Positions 19,256-28,080 are shown, counted from the stretch's first letter. The stretch: DNA of 39,267 bases from Thermaerobacter marianensis (GCA_020724425.1 DYGY01000022.1:1-39267), one strand, 5' to 3'. Translations and numbers: made by a program. The notes: a model not told the origin generated them from the letters alone.

Positions 19256-20545
19256 CTAATCCTTGGGTTTGATAATCGAAACCACATGTCTTTCTGATAC
19301 CAGATGATCTCTTAGTCGCCGGTTAACATCCTCAAGAGTAACTTCACTTAGAACTTCTAGATAGTCAAAGAGAGATATATTCTGAAAGTACAAAGTATTA
19401 AAGATATAGGCAATTGACTCTACCGAATCAAAGGCACTGATATATTCCCCGATACTCCTGTTCCTAACCCGTAAGAAATCCTCTTCAGTTATACCTTCAT
19501 TCCTTAAACGCTCTATCCCCTTTAGCAGAGCGTTAGCTAGCTCTTCAGGCTTTTGCGTATTACCACCCATAATTGATATACCATAGTTAATATTGACCAT
19601 ATAGTGGCTAGAGAAGCTATCATCAATTAATCCCTGCTCATATAACTCTTCATACAGACCTGAACTCTGGCCTAAGATGCTTTCAAGCATTATCTCTGTA
19701 AGGACAATCTTTTTTAAATGGTCTCTTGGCTCTAGGTCAACATCCACATCTTTAAAACCCATCCTGAATAGTGGTTCGGAGACAACCATCTGCTCAACTA
19801 CAAGCTTCTCCCTAACCCCTTCAGGTTCAGCAGGAAATATTCTTCTAATTTCACCTTGAGCAGGATGTTCACGTTTCAAAAGATTACTTTCCATCTGATT
19901 GAAAATAGCTTCTGGCTCCACATCTCCCACAACAAAAACCACCATATTGCTAGGGTGATAGAAAGTATAGTAGCATTTATATAAAAGATCCCTATCAATC
20001 TGTCGAACAGACTCAACAGTACCACCGATATCAATCCTGACTGGATGTTCAAAATACATAGCCTCCAAAAGGTTAGACAGAACCCTCCAATTAGGGGCAT
20101 CCCGATACATTCTTACCTCCTGTTCGATAATACCCTTCTCCTTGTTAACACCTTCTTCAGTGAAATATGGATGCTGAACATAATCCAAAAGGAGTTCTAA
20201 AGCCTCCTCAATGGCATCAGTGGCTGAAAAAAGATAAGTAGTACCATTGTAGTTGGTGTAGGCATTAGCCTGAGCCCCTAAAGCAGAAAATCTTTCAAAA
20301 GCATCACCATACTCCATGGCAAACATCTGATGCTCCAAGAAATGAGCAATACCATCAGGTACCCTTAACTCCTCACTAGTATTAGGAACAACAAAGTGAT
20401 TATCTATAGAACCATAATTGGTTGAAAAGGTTGCAAAGGTCTTGCTAAAACCAGGCTTCTTAAGTACATAGGCCTTAAGGCCATGGGGTAACTCCCGATA
20501 CCAAAGATCCTCTTTTAGAGTCTGATCCTGCAATAACTGTGCCAT
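19256..20545 (-). CDS. ymfH: M16 family zinc peptidase, YmfH/YfmH-type
   Basis: This 429-residue protein is an M16 (pitrilysin-like) metallopeptidase subunit. The inverted zinc motif HFLEH is present at about 68-72 (GIAHFLEHQMF), with the third ligand region EKGIIEQEVRMYRDAP near 136-151. It is therefore the catalytically competent member of the pair with its upstream neighbour. In Bacillus the YmfF/YmfH-type pair has been linked to maturation of the elongation factor P modification, and databases name it so; that role is not shown here. The ATG at 20545 overlaps the ymfF stop as TGATG and has GGGAGG at seven bases. There is no signal peptide, so it is cytosolic. Confidence 0.9.
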   Translation of the reverse strand: MAQLLQDQTLKEDLWYRELPHGLKAYVLKKPGFSKTFATFSTNYGSIDNHFVVPNTSEELRVPDGIAHFLEHQMFAMEYGDAFERFSALGAQANAYTNYNGTTYLFSATDAIEEALELLLDYVQHPYFTEEGVNKEKGIIEQEVRMYRDAPNWRVLSNLLEAMYFEHPVRIDIGGTVESVRQIDRDLLYKCYYTFYHPSNMVVFVVGDVEPEAIFNQMESNLLKREHPAQGEIRRIFPAEPEGVREKLVVEQMVVSEPLFRMGFKDVDVDLEPRDHLKKIVLTEIMLESILGQSSGLYEELYEQGLIDDSFSSHYMVNINYGISIMGGNTQKPEELANALLKGIERLRNEGITEEDFLRVRNRSIGEYISAFDSVESIAYIFNTLYFQNISLFDYLEVLSEVTLEDVNRRLRDHLVSERHVVSIIKPKD

Positions 20546-21873
20546 CAATATTCCTCCCTGCCTGAGTTACGTAAAAAGAAACTAGTATCCAATTCGATTC
20601 CCTGCGCTACTGCCACCACCTGTTCTTTGCTAACAGCTTGAATAGCTTCTAAAGCATGAGATACTGTCTCATCTCGAGCATTAAGACGATAGTCCATATT
20701 GTAGTCACAAATCGCTCCACTGCTATCAACTAAAGATGTTAGATGATTTATCAATCCTTTTCTGGTAAATTCCATTTCCTCTTCAGAAATATCACCGGCC
20801 TTGATAGCTTCTAACTGCTTTAGGATGAGATCAGCAGCTCTTTCATATTCCTTTGGTTCAATGCCAGAAGAGATAAACAGCAGTCCTCTGCTGCTTTCCA
20901 ATCTAGATGAAGCATAATATGCCAAACTAGCCTTTTCCCTGACATTCTGAAACAGCTTAGAATGTACAAAACCACCTAAGATTCCGTTATAGAAAAGCAA
21001 CGCATAGTATTCAGGATCAGCTACAGCTACCCCTGTTCTAAAACCCATAGTTAGCTTGCCCTGTTCAATATCCTGGTCTTCAAATACCTCTTTGCTTTTG
21101 GCCCGATCAAGACCAATACCTTTGCTTTCATGCCTTGCTTTCCCAGAGAGATTCATTACCTCTTTTTTACCCTCACGAGGAAATACCAGTGCCTTACTAA
21201 CTAGCTCCTGTACTTCCTCTCTGGTGACATTACCAACCACAAAGATATCCATAGGATTATTCCTAAGAATATCCTGATAATACTCATACAAGTTCTCTTC
21301 ATTAATTACCTCTAGATCTTCTATTCGCCCTAATCTAGAAAGAGAGATGTTATCACCAGGACACATTTCCTCTAAACAACGCATAGCAGCATATCTGGCT
21401 TTATCATTGATAAGCCCTTCAATCTTTCTTTTTAACACCTCTTTTTCCTGAACAACATAGCGGCTAGAGAATCTACCCTTTTCAAGATATGGCTGATGGA
21501 TTACCTCACCTAATACTCCTAACCCCTTGCTAAAAAGACCATTTCCCATAGATCCTGGAAGATATTCTTCATTCAAGATTTCTAGCTCATAAACGAGGCT
21601 ATGTACCTCGCCAACCTTCTTTATAGAGGTACCCAAGCTTGCTCCATACAAACCCTCAAGATACTTAGATAAGTCCCTTCTGGTCGGTAGGGATTCTGTT
21701 CCTCTAAACAACACTTGAGGCAAAAGCCCGGTTTTTGTAGCATACTCAGGTCTTAAGTCTTGATGCAAATATACCTTTACGAGAGTATTCTTAAACTTAT
21801 TAGTCTCTTTAATATGCAAACGTACACCATTACCTAAATCTTCACTAACAAGATCACTCAACAATGACTGCAA
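20545..21873 (-). CDS. ymfF: M16 family peptidase-like subunit, YmfF/YfmF-type (no zinc motif)
   Basis: This 442-residue M16-fold protein lacks the HxxEH zinc motif: the corresponding region reads GLLPQVLFRGTESLPTRRDL. It is expected to be the non-catalytic partner of the next gene, in the way M16 proteins form alpha/beta pairs. C-terminal M16 features are NVREKASLAYYASSRLESSRGLLFISSG. The TTG at 21873 is chosen because GGGAGG lies six bases upstream and it starts one base after the pcnB stop (21875); upstream ATG codons at 21900 and 21939 would overlap pcnB. The tight pcnB-ymfF-ymfH packing points to one transcript. Confidence 0.85.
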   Translation of the reverse strand: MQSLLSDLVSEDLGNGVRLHIKETNKFKNTLVKVYLHQDLRPEYATKTGLLPQVLFRGTESLPTRRDLSKYLEGLYGASLGTSIKKVGEVHSLVYELEILNEEYLPGSMGNGLFSKGLGVLGEVIHQPYLEKGRFSSRYVVQEKEVLKRKIEGLINDKARYAAMRCLEEMCPGDNISLSRLGRIEDLEVINEENLYEYYQDILRNNPMDIFVVGNVTREEVQELVSKALVFPREGKKEVMNLSGKARHESKGIGLDRAKSKEVFEDQDIEQGKLTMGFRTGVAVADPEYYALLFYNGILGGFVHSKLFQNVREKASLAYYASSRLESSRGLLFISSGIEPKEYERAADLILKQLEAIKAGDISEEEMEFTRKGLINHLTSLVDSSGAICDYNMDYRLNARDETVSHALEAIQAVSKEQVVAVAQGIELDTSFFLRNSGREEY

Positions 21874-21874
21874 C

Positions 21875-23257
21875 CTAATCCTCCCTTTCCTGTCGCTCAT
21901 ATATAGTCTGTGCTCTTTGTAAGAGAATATCTCTTTCATTTAATCTTGGATCATCCAAAACCTCTTCTAACAAAGCGTTAAGTATCTCACCTACAAGGGG
22001 TCCTGGTCTAATTCCAGTAGCTTGCATAATATCATTACCATTAACCGCTAAATCTTTAAGACCAAAAGCTGCATCCTCAGCTAAAACCCTCTCAATTCTT
22101 TCTAGGAGAATCTTTGTTCCTTTAGATAAAGGAGTCTTTTTAGTTCCTGAGGCTAAACGATCAGCCTTCCTTAACTCAAGTAGATCCGGAATGTTAGCTA
22201 ATCCAATCCGGTTAATGAGTCTTCTCACCGCAGCATCTGACATATCTCTATACAAATGTAAAGCCAAATGCTGTCTAATGAGATGACTCACCTTGCCAAT
22301 CGTCTTGTTATCATACTTCAAGCGTTGCATAATCTCTTCTGTCATCCTCGCCCCTACCACTTCATGATGAAAGAAATGCCTTTCCCCATTTTCATCTACT
22401 GATAGAGTCCTTGGCTTAGCGATATCATGAAACAAAGCTGCCAATCTTAAATGCAACTCAGGCTTAATATTATCAGGACTATATATACTATGCTCCCAGA
22501 CAGTATAAGCATGGTGAACATTCTGCTCTAAATCTACCCCTTCCAGTAGTTCAGGAATAAATTCTTTAAGCAGTCCAGTTTCCCAAAGATACTGTAAAGC
22601 CATACTCGGCTTAGCGCTTAACAAACACCTGTTAAACTCATCCCTAATTCTTTCCCTAGAGACATGCTGTAATTCACTGGCATGACTCTTAATGGCCAGG
22701 AAGGTGTTTTCTTCAATACGACAACCCAGCTCTGCAGCAAAACGAACCGCTCTAAGCATCCTTAAAGCATCCTCAGCAAAACGTTCATCAGCATCACCGA
22801 CAGCTCTTAGAATCCTTTTTCTTAAATCTTTTAACCCTCCATAAGGATCCACAATCTTGCCGCTTTTTGATAAAGCCATAGCGTTAAAGGTGAAATCCCT
22901 TCTTGAAAGATCATCAAGCAAACTCTGAGAAAACTCAACCTCATCAGGTCTACGATGATCAGAATACCCCTTTTCCACCCGGAAGGTAGTTACCTCAAAA
23001 GCCATATTCCCTTCCCTTACCGTTACAGTTCCATGCTTAATACCTGTAGGAATAGTCTTTTTAAATAATAGTCTGACCTCTTCTGGTGTTGCACTAGTAG
23101 CTATATCGTAATCGGGTACATCCTTCCCCAAAACCAGATTGCGAACAGCTCCTCCAACTATATATGCTTCATAGCCAGCTTCTTCAAGCCTACCAATTAC
23201 TCTAAAGACCTCTTTTGGTATACGCCTTAGATTAATAGCTTGCTTAAAATTCTTCAT
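21875..23257 (-). CDS. CCA tRNA nucleotidyltransferase / poly(A) polymerase family protein with HD domain
   Basis: The 460-residue class II nucleotidyltransferase has the head motif YIVGGAVRNLVLG (about 32-44) and catalytic aspartates in VPDYDIATSATPEEV (D49, D51). The neck region (RRDFTFNAMAL, then EDALRMLRAVRFAAELG) follows, and then an HD phosphohydrolase domain with LAALFHDIAKPRTL (H277, D278). It adds CCA ends to tRNAs or poly(A) tails to RNA; CCA addition with HD-type repair activity is the more usual role in Firmicutes, but the two cannot be separated by eye. The ATG is preceded by GAGG. It is the first gene of the run leading into ymfFH and hut, after the terminator at 23325-23351. 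Confidence 0.92.
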   Translation of the reverse strand: MKNFKQAINLRRIPKEVFRVIGRLEEAGYEAYIVGGAVRNLVLGKDVPDYDIATSATPEEVRLLFKKTIPTGIKHGTVTVREGNMAFEVTTFRVEKGYSDHRRPDEVEFSQSLLDDLSRRDFTFNAMALSKSGKIVDPYGGLKDLRKRILRAVGDADERFAEDALRMLRAVRFAAELGCRIEENTFLAIKSHASELQHVSRERIRDEFNRCLLSAKPSMALQYLWETGLLKEFIPELLEGVDLEQNVHHAYTVWEHSIYSPDNIKPELHLRLAALFHDIAKPRTLSVDENGERHFFHHEVVGARMTEEIMQRLKYDNKTIGKVSHLIRQHLALHLYRDMSDAAVRRLINRIGLANIPDLLELRKADRLASGTKKTPLSKGTKILLERIERVLAEDAAFGLKDLAVNGNDIMQATGIRPGPLVGEILNALLEEVLDDPRLNERDILLQRAQTIYERQERED

Positions 23258-23324
23258 ACCTGTTGCCTCACTTCAATCCCTATTAGGGCAAAATTTCCTG
23301 TCACCCCTCTATTGTATCAACAAA

Positions 23325-23351
23325 AGGGACTTCTGCCAAAGAGAAGTCCCT
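23325..23351 (-). terminator. Terminator after the carbohydrate-binding-module gene
   Basis: AGGGACTTCT (23325-23334) and AGAAGTCCCT (23342-23351) make a perfect 10-bp stem with a 7-base loop, followed on the minus strand by TTTTG, eight bases past the stop of the gene at 23359. It separates the spoIIE-tilS block from the pcnB-hut run. Confidence 0.8.
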
Positions 23352-23358
23352 ATCCATT

Positions 23359-23673
23359 TTACCTAAGATCAAACTGCCAGTTCATCCCACTGTTATTATC
23401 CCAGTTATCACCGTTATCCTTAAAACAGAGATTTAAGCGATCAGTCTCATCAGGAATCAAGAACACTGTTTCCCAGCGACCATCAGGCAATCTTTGCATC
23501 GCTAAATCGCTAACATTAGACCATGATCCCTTACCATAGCCAACATGCACATATACCTGTTGTGCACCTGATTTGGCTAACAAACCATCATACCTTAATT
23601 GAAGATACCGACCCTTTTCTGGTTCCCTTGGTGCAAGTTCAATATGTTGTTGCATACCAACAACATTGGCCAT
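23359..23673 (-). CDS. Stand-alone starch-binding-type module (CBM25/53-like)
   Basis: The whole 104-residue protein looks like a single beta-sandwich carbohydrate-binding module: RYDGLLAKSGAQQVYVHVGYG, then WSNVSDLAMQRLPDGRWETVFLIPDE, then LNLCFKDNGDNWDNNSGMNWQFDL. The 'D-x-W-D-N-N-x-G-x-x-W' ending is characteristic of CBM25/CBM53 starch-binding modules. There is no signal peptide and no attached enzyme domain, so it is probably cytosolic, perhaps for an intracellular glucan or as a regulator. GGGGGTGAT lies five bases before the ATG. It follows tilS by 34 bases and ends at a strong terminator. The fold is reasonably sure; the role is unknown. Confidence 0.75.
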   Translation of the reverse strand: MANVVGMQQHIELAPREPEKGRYLQLRYDGLLAKSGAQQVYVHVGYGKGSWSNVSDLAMQRLPDGRWETVFLIPDETDRLNLCFKDNGDNWDNNSGMNWQFDLR

Positions 23674-23707
23674 AACATATCACCCCCTTGCACCTTAGCA
23701 TACCCAA

Positions 23708-25114
23708 CTATTCCTTGTGCCTAACCTCCATAAGAAGCACTCTTTTTGTTTTCTCACTGACAGAGTATCTATCAGATTGTCGATAAAAGATAACCCAGAG
23801 AATCTCATCTAACAAACAGAGCAAGGGAGTTAAGTCTCTGTCTTTCCTTGGTACCTTAAGATCTATGAAAAGATCCTTTATCTTCTTGCTTCCCGCAAGA
23901 CCAAAAGGTCTGAATCGATCTCCATCTCTGCGAGTTCTAATATTCAATGGTAGACCATGGATCTCATCATAATCAAAAACAGCTGTAGATTGCCCATCAA
24001 TCCTATCCCAATCAACCTCATTTACATGAAGAATCTTAGTATATACAGAGATTCCTAAAACCTCAGTATTCCCAGGAACCACTAAAGGAATCTCCTCGTC
24101 CACTACTACCCTTTTAGCATCATCACCAAAAAGGATTCTCTCATACTCTCTTTGGAGAAAAATACCCCCTGGAAGATCTACCCGATCACCAGACTGACCC
24201 TTAGTAACTAGAGTGATCATATTATCCACATTTGCAAAATTGAGATCACCCTTACCGAATTGTCTGTAAGCAAAGCGTAATATTCTTCTTAAATTGGCCA
24301 TATCAAGGTTCCTAAGCTTAAGCAGACTCAATCCATTTTCACCAACAAGACTCTCCCTATATATCTTCTCAGTATACTTTTCAAGAAACTCCTCTTCATC
24401 CCGCATAATCATCGCTAGTCTAACCAGATGTTCTCTAACATTTTCCTGATAGTTTTCTTCTAAGTATGGCAAAAGCTCATGACGAACCCGATTACGATAG
24501 AAGCGCTTATCCTGATTAGTAGTATCCTCCCTAGGCAATACCCCTCTATGAAAACAGAAGTCAACTAATTGTCCTTTAGGAACATCCAAAAGAGGCCTTA
24601 CAATTAAAAGCCCATCATGTTTTCTAACAGGTGGTATCCCTGCCATACCAGAGATACCTGTACCTCTTAAAAGATTCATCAATACCGTTTCAGCCACATC
24701 ATCCCGATGATGCCCTAAAGCCACCCTATTGGCCCCTACTTCATTAGCCACGCTCAAATACAACGCATAACGAGCCTTTCTTCCAGCTTCCTCCAAACTC
24801 AATCCATACGCTCTAGCTATCTCCTTAACATCCTGATACTCATAATACAGAGGAATATCCAAAGACCTAGTCAGATTAACCACATATTCCAGATCCAGAT
24901 CAGCATCCTGCCCTCTGATGCCATGATGGAGATGAACAGCACTAAGGCTAAGATTCCAGTCCTGTTGTAAATGCTTTAAAATATATAAAAGGGCTACCGA
25001 ATCCGGTCCTCCCGAAACACCTATCAGTATATGTTCATTATGATCAATCATTTTCCATCTCTTGATAGTCTCTAAAGCTCTTTGCACTACCTTTTCATCG
25101 GAATGCACTCTCAC
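23708..25114 (-). CDS. tilS: tRNA(Ile)-lysidine synthase
   Basis: TilS converts the wobble cytidine of tRNA-Ile(CAU) to lysidine using lysine and ATP, an essential step for AUA decoding. The 468 residues begin with the PP-loop ATPase motif VSGGPDSVALL (34-39 is SGGPDS), then AVHLHHGIRG, ALGHHRDDVAETVLMNLLRG, and the family tail RFYRNRVRHELLPYLEENY. The C-terminal TilS domain includes RTRRDGDRFRPFGLAGSKKIKDLF. The start is GTG at 25114 or GTG at 25108; the latter has better spacing from GAGGGGG. It overlaps the ogt stop (25095). Proximity to spoIIE is common in Firmicutes. Confidence 0.97.
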   Translation of the reverse strand: MRVHSDEKVVQRALETIKRWKMIDHNEHILIGVSGGPDSVALLYILKHLQQDWNLSLSAVHLHHGIRGQDADLDLEYVVNLTRSLDIPLYYEYQDVKEIARAYGLSLEEAGRKARYALYLSVANEVGANRVALGHHRDDVAETVLMNLLRGTGISGMAGIPPVRKHDGLLIVRPLLDVPKGQLVDFCFHRGVLPREDTTNQDKRFYRNRVRHELLPYLEENYQENVREHLVRLAMIMRDEEEFLEKYTEKIYRESLVGENGLSLLKLRNLDMANLRRILRFAYRQFGKGDLNFANVDNMITLVTKGQSGDRVDLPGGIFLQREYERILFGDDAKRVVVDEEIPLVVPGNTEVLGISVYTKILHVNEVDWDRIDGQSTAVFDYDEIHGLPLNIRTRRDGDRFRPFGLAGSKKIKDLFIDLKVPRKDRDLTPLLCLLDEILWVIFYRQSDRYSVSEKTKRVLLMEVRHKE

Positions 25115-25634
25115 CTACCCCCTCAAGCTCAAGCAGATAACTCTTGATATCATCTCTAGCAGAAAAGCCCCCAATTTCACCATTCTTTCTAATCACCCGA
25201 TGACATGGTATAACTATAGCTATTGGATTGGCCCCATTAGCTCCACCAACCGCCCTAACTGCTTTGGGCTTGCCAATTTGACTAGCTATGTCCCCATAGG
25301 ACCTTACCTCTCCATAGGGAATGGTTCTTAGAGCATTCCAGACTGATAACTGGAACTCTGTACCCTCTAAGACTAGCGGCCACTCAAAAATCCTTAATTC
25401 TCTTTTGAAATACCTATCTAGATCCTCTACTAACAAAGATAATGCGGAATCATCCCGCCTAAAATCCATCTCTTTCTCTCTAGAGCCAGGCAAATGCAAC
25501 TCACTAACTCCGGAACTGCTAACCACAAGCCTAATATTACCTAAAGGAGAAGCAACTTCTCCCCATACCCCCTCTTTAAGCTTCTGAAGGTATTCTATGT
25601 GTTCTGCATAAGAATATCCTCTTTTTCCCTGCAC
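25095..25634 (-). CDS. ogt: Methylated-DNA-protein-cysteine methyltransferase
   Basis: This suicide repair protein takes alkyl groups from O6-alkylguanine onto its own cysteine. The active site PCHRV is in IVIPCHRVIRKNGEIGGFSA (C144), preceded by the DNA-binding helix region YGEVRSYGDIASQIGKPKAVRAVGGANG with its arginine finger, and by the Asn hinge region. A longer open frame runs back into spoIIE, but no plausible start lies there. The GTG at 25634, with GGAAGGA six bases upstream, gives 179 residues, the family norm. It sits after the spoIIE terminator and overlaps tilS by 14 to 20 bases, so the two are probably co-transcribed. Confidence 0.93.
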   Translation of the reverse strand: MQGKRGYSYAEHIEYLQKLKEGVWGEVASPLGNIRLVVSSSGVSELHLPGSREKEMDFRRDDSALSLLVEDLDRYFKRELRIFEWPLVLEGTEFQLSVWNALRTIPYGEVRSYGDIASQIGKPKAVRAVGGANGANPIAIVIPCHRVIRKNGEIGGFSARDDIKSYLLELEGVGESAFR

Positions 25635-25696
25635 CCTAGATCCTTCCCTTCTAATGTAATACTGATAATATTCCTCCTCAATTTCCAGATGCCTGC

Positions 25697-25731
25697 AAAA
25701 AAAAGAGAGTGCGGCTGGGGGAACCACACTC
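25697..25731 (-). terminator. Strong intrinsic terminator after spoIIE
   Basis: On the minus strand GAGTGTGG and CCGCACTC (25724-25731 and 25707-25714) form an 8-bp stem with one G-T pair and a 9-base loop, followed after TC by a run of eight T (25697-25704). It lies 55 bases past the spoIIE stop, and the ogt start is only about 63 bases further on. Confidence 0.88.
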
Positions 25732-25738
25732 AAATGGT

Positions 25739-25767
25739 GTTTGCAGCCCCAAAAATGAACTGCAAAC
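25739..25767 (-). repeat. Second hairpin between spoIIE and ogt
   Basis: GTTTGCAG (25739-25746) and CTGCAAAC (25760-25767) form a perfect 8-bp stem with a 13-base loop, directly ahead of the spoIIE terminator. It could protect the 3' end of the spoIIE mRNA or act as part of a tandem terminator. Confidence 0.55.
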
Positions 25768-25785
25768 TTGGGTTGGGGAGAAGAA

Positions 25786-27936
25786 CTAAAATCTAGACTT
25801 AACTGGTTTAGGCTTTGATAGAGCCTTAATAACCAGAACAGTTGCATCATCATAGGATTGACCCCGATTATACTCAATAGCTTTCTCAAGAATTGCAGTA
25901 GCAAGCTCTTGAGGATCATTATACGGAGTCTCAATAAGGAATCTATGCAACCAATCGACCTGAGAATTCCTTTCTCTAGCATCTAAAATTCCATCTGTAA
26001 TCATGATTAGCAAATCACCAGGTTTAAAGCGAATCTTCTGCGCATGTATATCAATGTTGTGCACTATCCCAATTGGTAGAGACTGTGCCTTAATCAAGGA
26101 TACGCTCCTACCTCTCTTCAGATAACTGGGTGCTGCACCAACCTTAATAAAATTCGTTTGACCCTGACACAAATCAATCACTACCAAATCTACCGTCGAA
26201 AATATCTCTTCCTGTGACCTCAAAAAAAGAATGGAGTTGGTTGTTTTAATAGCAAGATCCTCAGGAAAACCGGCATCAAGTAACTGCCACAAAAGCTCAA
26301 CAGTTGTCTGAGACTCCATTGCCGCCCTGTTGCCAGCTCCCATACCATCGGCAAGAGCAACTACCAAACGCTGTTGTGATTCACGATATAGAGATGAGTC
26401 ACCAGAGGTCAACTCCCCCTCCTTGGAGATGTTAGCTCTACCTACACGGTAATCTAACATTCTCTCACCATATATACGGGGGCTACCTCCCTTTTGATAA
26501 TCCTTAACAAGGTCTGCCATCATTTGTGAGACACCTTCAAGTTGCAAAGCCACAAGATTTCGACTCTCCTGCAATTGCCGCGACCAGTAGTCGTTGGTCT
26601 CATAGATCTCAAGTGCTCTTCTCACACTATCAACCAATTCACCTGAACGCATACATTTGCTCTTTAAACCATAGGGAACTCCCGAGCCTTTCATTTCAAC
26701 AATAGTTACCAAATCAACTACTCTTTGATAGGTATTGAAAAACTCAGTTTCCCAGCAATAGTTGAAAGAAGAGCAATCCTTACAGGTTCTCTCTGCCACC
26801 GAATTAACAAGCATGGCCAGATTCCTTTCCTCACTGGGCACTGAAGGTGCAACCTGCCCAAAGGCCTTAGCTAACTCAGCAAAAACAGCAGAAAAGTTAT
26901 TCAAACGATCATCAATACCTACAAACTCTTCTTTCCTTTTAGGTTGCCAGAAGGGCAAGTCCTCTTCTGACTCCCGATTAACTGCTCCCCAAACCTCAGA
27001 AATAAATCTCCGGGGAATGATTAGGAACAGTATGCCGGCAAACAGCATCACTAAAACCTGATCTCTTTCTCCACCGACATCTATATATAGCCCTAAAGCC
27101 AAATAGCCAATTACATAGCCAAGTACCACACCAAGCCTGCCATAATCCCTGAAAAATCCGGCAAGCAAACCAGCAAGACCCAAAACACCTATGTATGCTG
27201 GCGAAGCAAAACCTGATATTGCCGTTACAATACCCGTGACTATACCTGCAGCAGCCCCTAAGCCAGCACCACCACTCATAGCTACAATCATGATACTAAC
27301 TGCCACTAGCAGTTTCTGAACTGAATATCCATAAACATAAATGCCACCACAGCCAGCGAGAATAACGGCTGCTAAAAAAGAGACCGTTAACAGCTCTTCA
27401 TTAGTTAGACTATCGGTCTTCTCGCTTTTAAAGACCAACTGCAAAGCCTGCCAGAAAACGCCAGTCAATACACCTGACATTAACGCGGTTAGCATTAGGA
27501 CTATAACTGCATAAAGTGTCACTGTTTCACCTAACAAGCCAAATCCGTGAATTAACACACTAGAAATAGCCACACTCAAACCTAGCTTCAGACTGTCATT
27601 TTCAATATCCCTAATATGATAACGTTCAATAATCACTATCTGCACCACTGAAAATATGAAAACAGCAAGCCCTGCCGCATAACCCTGATACCAGGTTGCT
27701 AAGAGAATACTCAATAGAACAGCTACCAATGCTTGCTGTCTAAGATAAACAAGCCCTGCAGCTAAGAAAGCAGCTCCAAATGGAGATATACTACCAAAAA
27801 GCATCGTCCTGCTAACTAAAATGGTCAAAACAGCATAAATCAAAGCATCTCTTCTAAAGATCCGCCGCCATAAATGTTCATTTATCAATGTACTGGCAAA
27901 ACTCTTGTGGGGATAAGCTACTCCTCTTATCGCCAT
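25786..27936 (-). CDS. spoIIE: Stage II sporulation protein E (membrane PP2C phosphatase)
   Basis: SpoIIE dephosphorylates SpoIIAA at the polar septum, which activates sigma-F in the forespore. The 716 residues are shorter than the roughly 827 of Bacillus. The first 308 or so form about ten membrane helices; a cytosolic linker with CKDCSSFNYCWETEF follows, and a C-terminal PP2C domain from about 490. Its metal-binding aspartates are in VVALADGMGAGNRA and LIMITDGILDARE, with YDDATVLVIKA at the end. The ATG at 27936 has AAAGG close by. A long-spacer promoter like the Spo0A-controlled class precedes it. It marks the organism as an endospore former. Confidence 0.97.
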   Translation of the reverse strand: MAIRGVAYPHKSFASTLINEHLWRRIFRRDALIYAVLTILVSRTMLFGSISPFGAAFLAAGLVYLRQQALVAVLLSILLATWYQGYAAGLAVFIFSVVQIVIIERYHIRDIENDSLKLGLSVAISSVLIHGFGLLGETVTLYAVIVLMLTALMSGVLTGVFWQALQLVFKSEKTDSLTNEELLTVSFLAAVILAGCGGIYVYGYSVQKLLVAVSIMIVAMSGGAGLGAAAGIVTGIVTAISGFASPAYIGVLGLAGLLAGFFRDYGRLGVVLGYVIGYLALGLYIDVGGERDQVLVMLFAGILFLIIPRRFISEVWGAVNRESEEDLPFWQPKRKEEFVGIDDRLNNFSAVFAELAKAFGQVAPSVPSEERNLAMLVNSVAERTCKDCSSFNYCWETEFFNTYQRVVDLVTIVEMKGSGVPYGLKSKCMRSGELVDSVRRALEIYETNDYWSRQLQESRNLVALQLEGVSQMMADLVKDYQKGGSPRIYGERMLDYRVGRANISKEGELTSGDSSLYRESQQRLVVALADGMGAGNRAAMESQTTVELLWQLLDAGFPEDLAIKTTNSILFLRSQEEIFSTVDLVVIDLCQGQTNFIKVGAAPSYLKRGRSVSLIKAQSLPIGIVHNIDIHAQKIRFKPGDLLIMITDGILDARERNSQVDWLHRFLIETPYNDPQELATAILEKAIEYNRGQSYDDATVLVIKALSKPKPVKSRF

Positions 27937-27984
27937 TGCCTTTTGGCACCACCTCTGTTCCCTTGTTCGGGCCCTGGGATTACT

Positions 27985-28017
27985 ATTTTACAGTACTCAA
28001 GCAGCAATATTTGTCAC
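27985..28017 (-). promoter_or_regulatory. Candidate Spo0A-type promoter of spoIIE
   Basis: On the minus strand GTGACA (28012-28017) and TAAAAT (27985-27990) are 21 bases apart. In Bacillus the spoIIE and spoIIG promoters have unusually long spacers of 21-22 bases and need Spo0A~P. GTGACAAA matches seven of nine positions of the reversed 0A box (TTYGACAAA) and overlaps the -35. This is a by-eye match only. Confidence 0.35.
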
Positions 28018-28062
28018 TTTATGACGATAAAATAACGCAATTTCTTGCAAATATATACAAAA

Positions 28063-28080
28063 GAGCCGGTTCCCCGGCTC
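28063..28080 (-). terminator. Terminator overlapping the stop codon of the MBL-fold gene
   Basis: A 7-bp GC-rich stem (GAGCCGG at 28063-28069, CCGGCTC at 28074-28080) with a 4-base loop is followed by TTTT on the minus strand. The stem starts within the stop codon (28079-28081) of the hydrolase gene. Confidence 0.8.

Noticed and set aside
21874-21939. Upstream ATG starts for ymfF
   Set aside because: They overlap pcnB and lack ribosome binding sites, whereas TTG at 21873 has GGGAGG six bases upstream.
25635-25982. N-terminal extension of ogt reaching back into spoIIE
   Set aside because: It crosses the spoIIE terminator, has low-complexity Leu-rich sequence and no plausible start; GTG at 25634 gives the normal family length.
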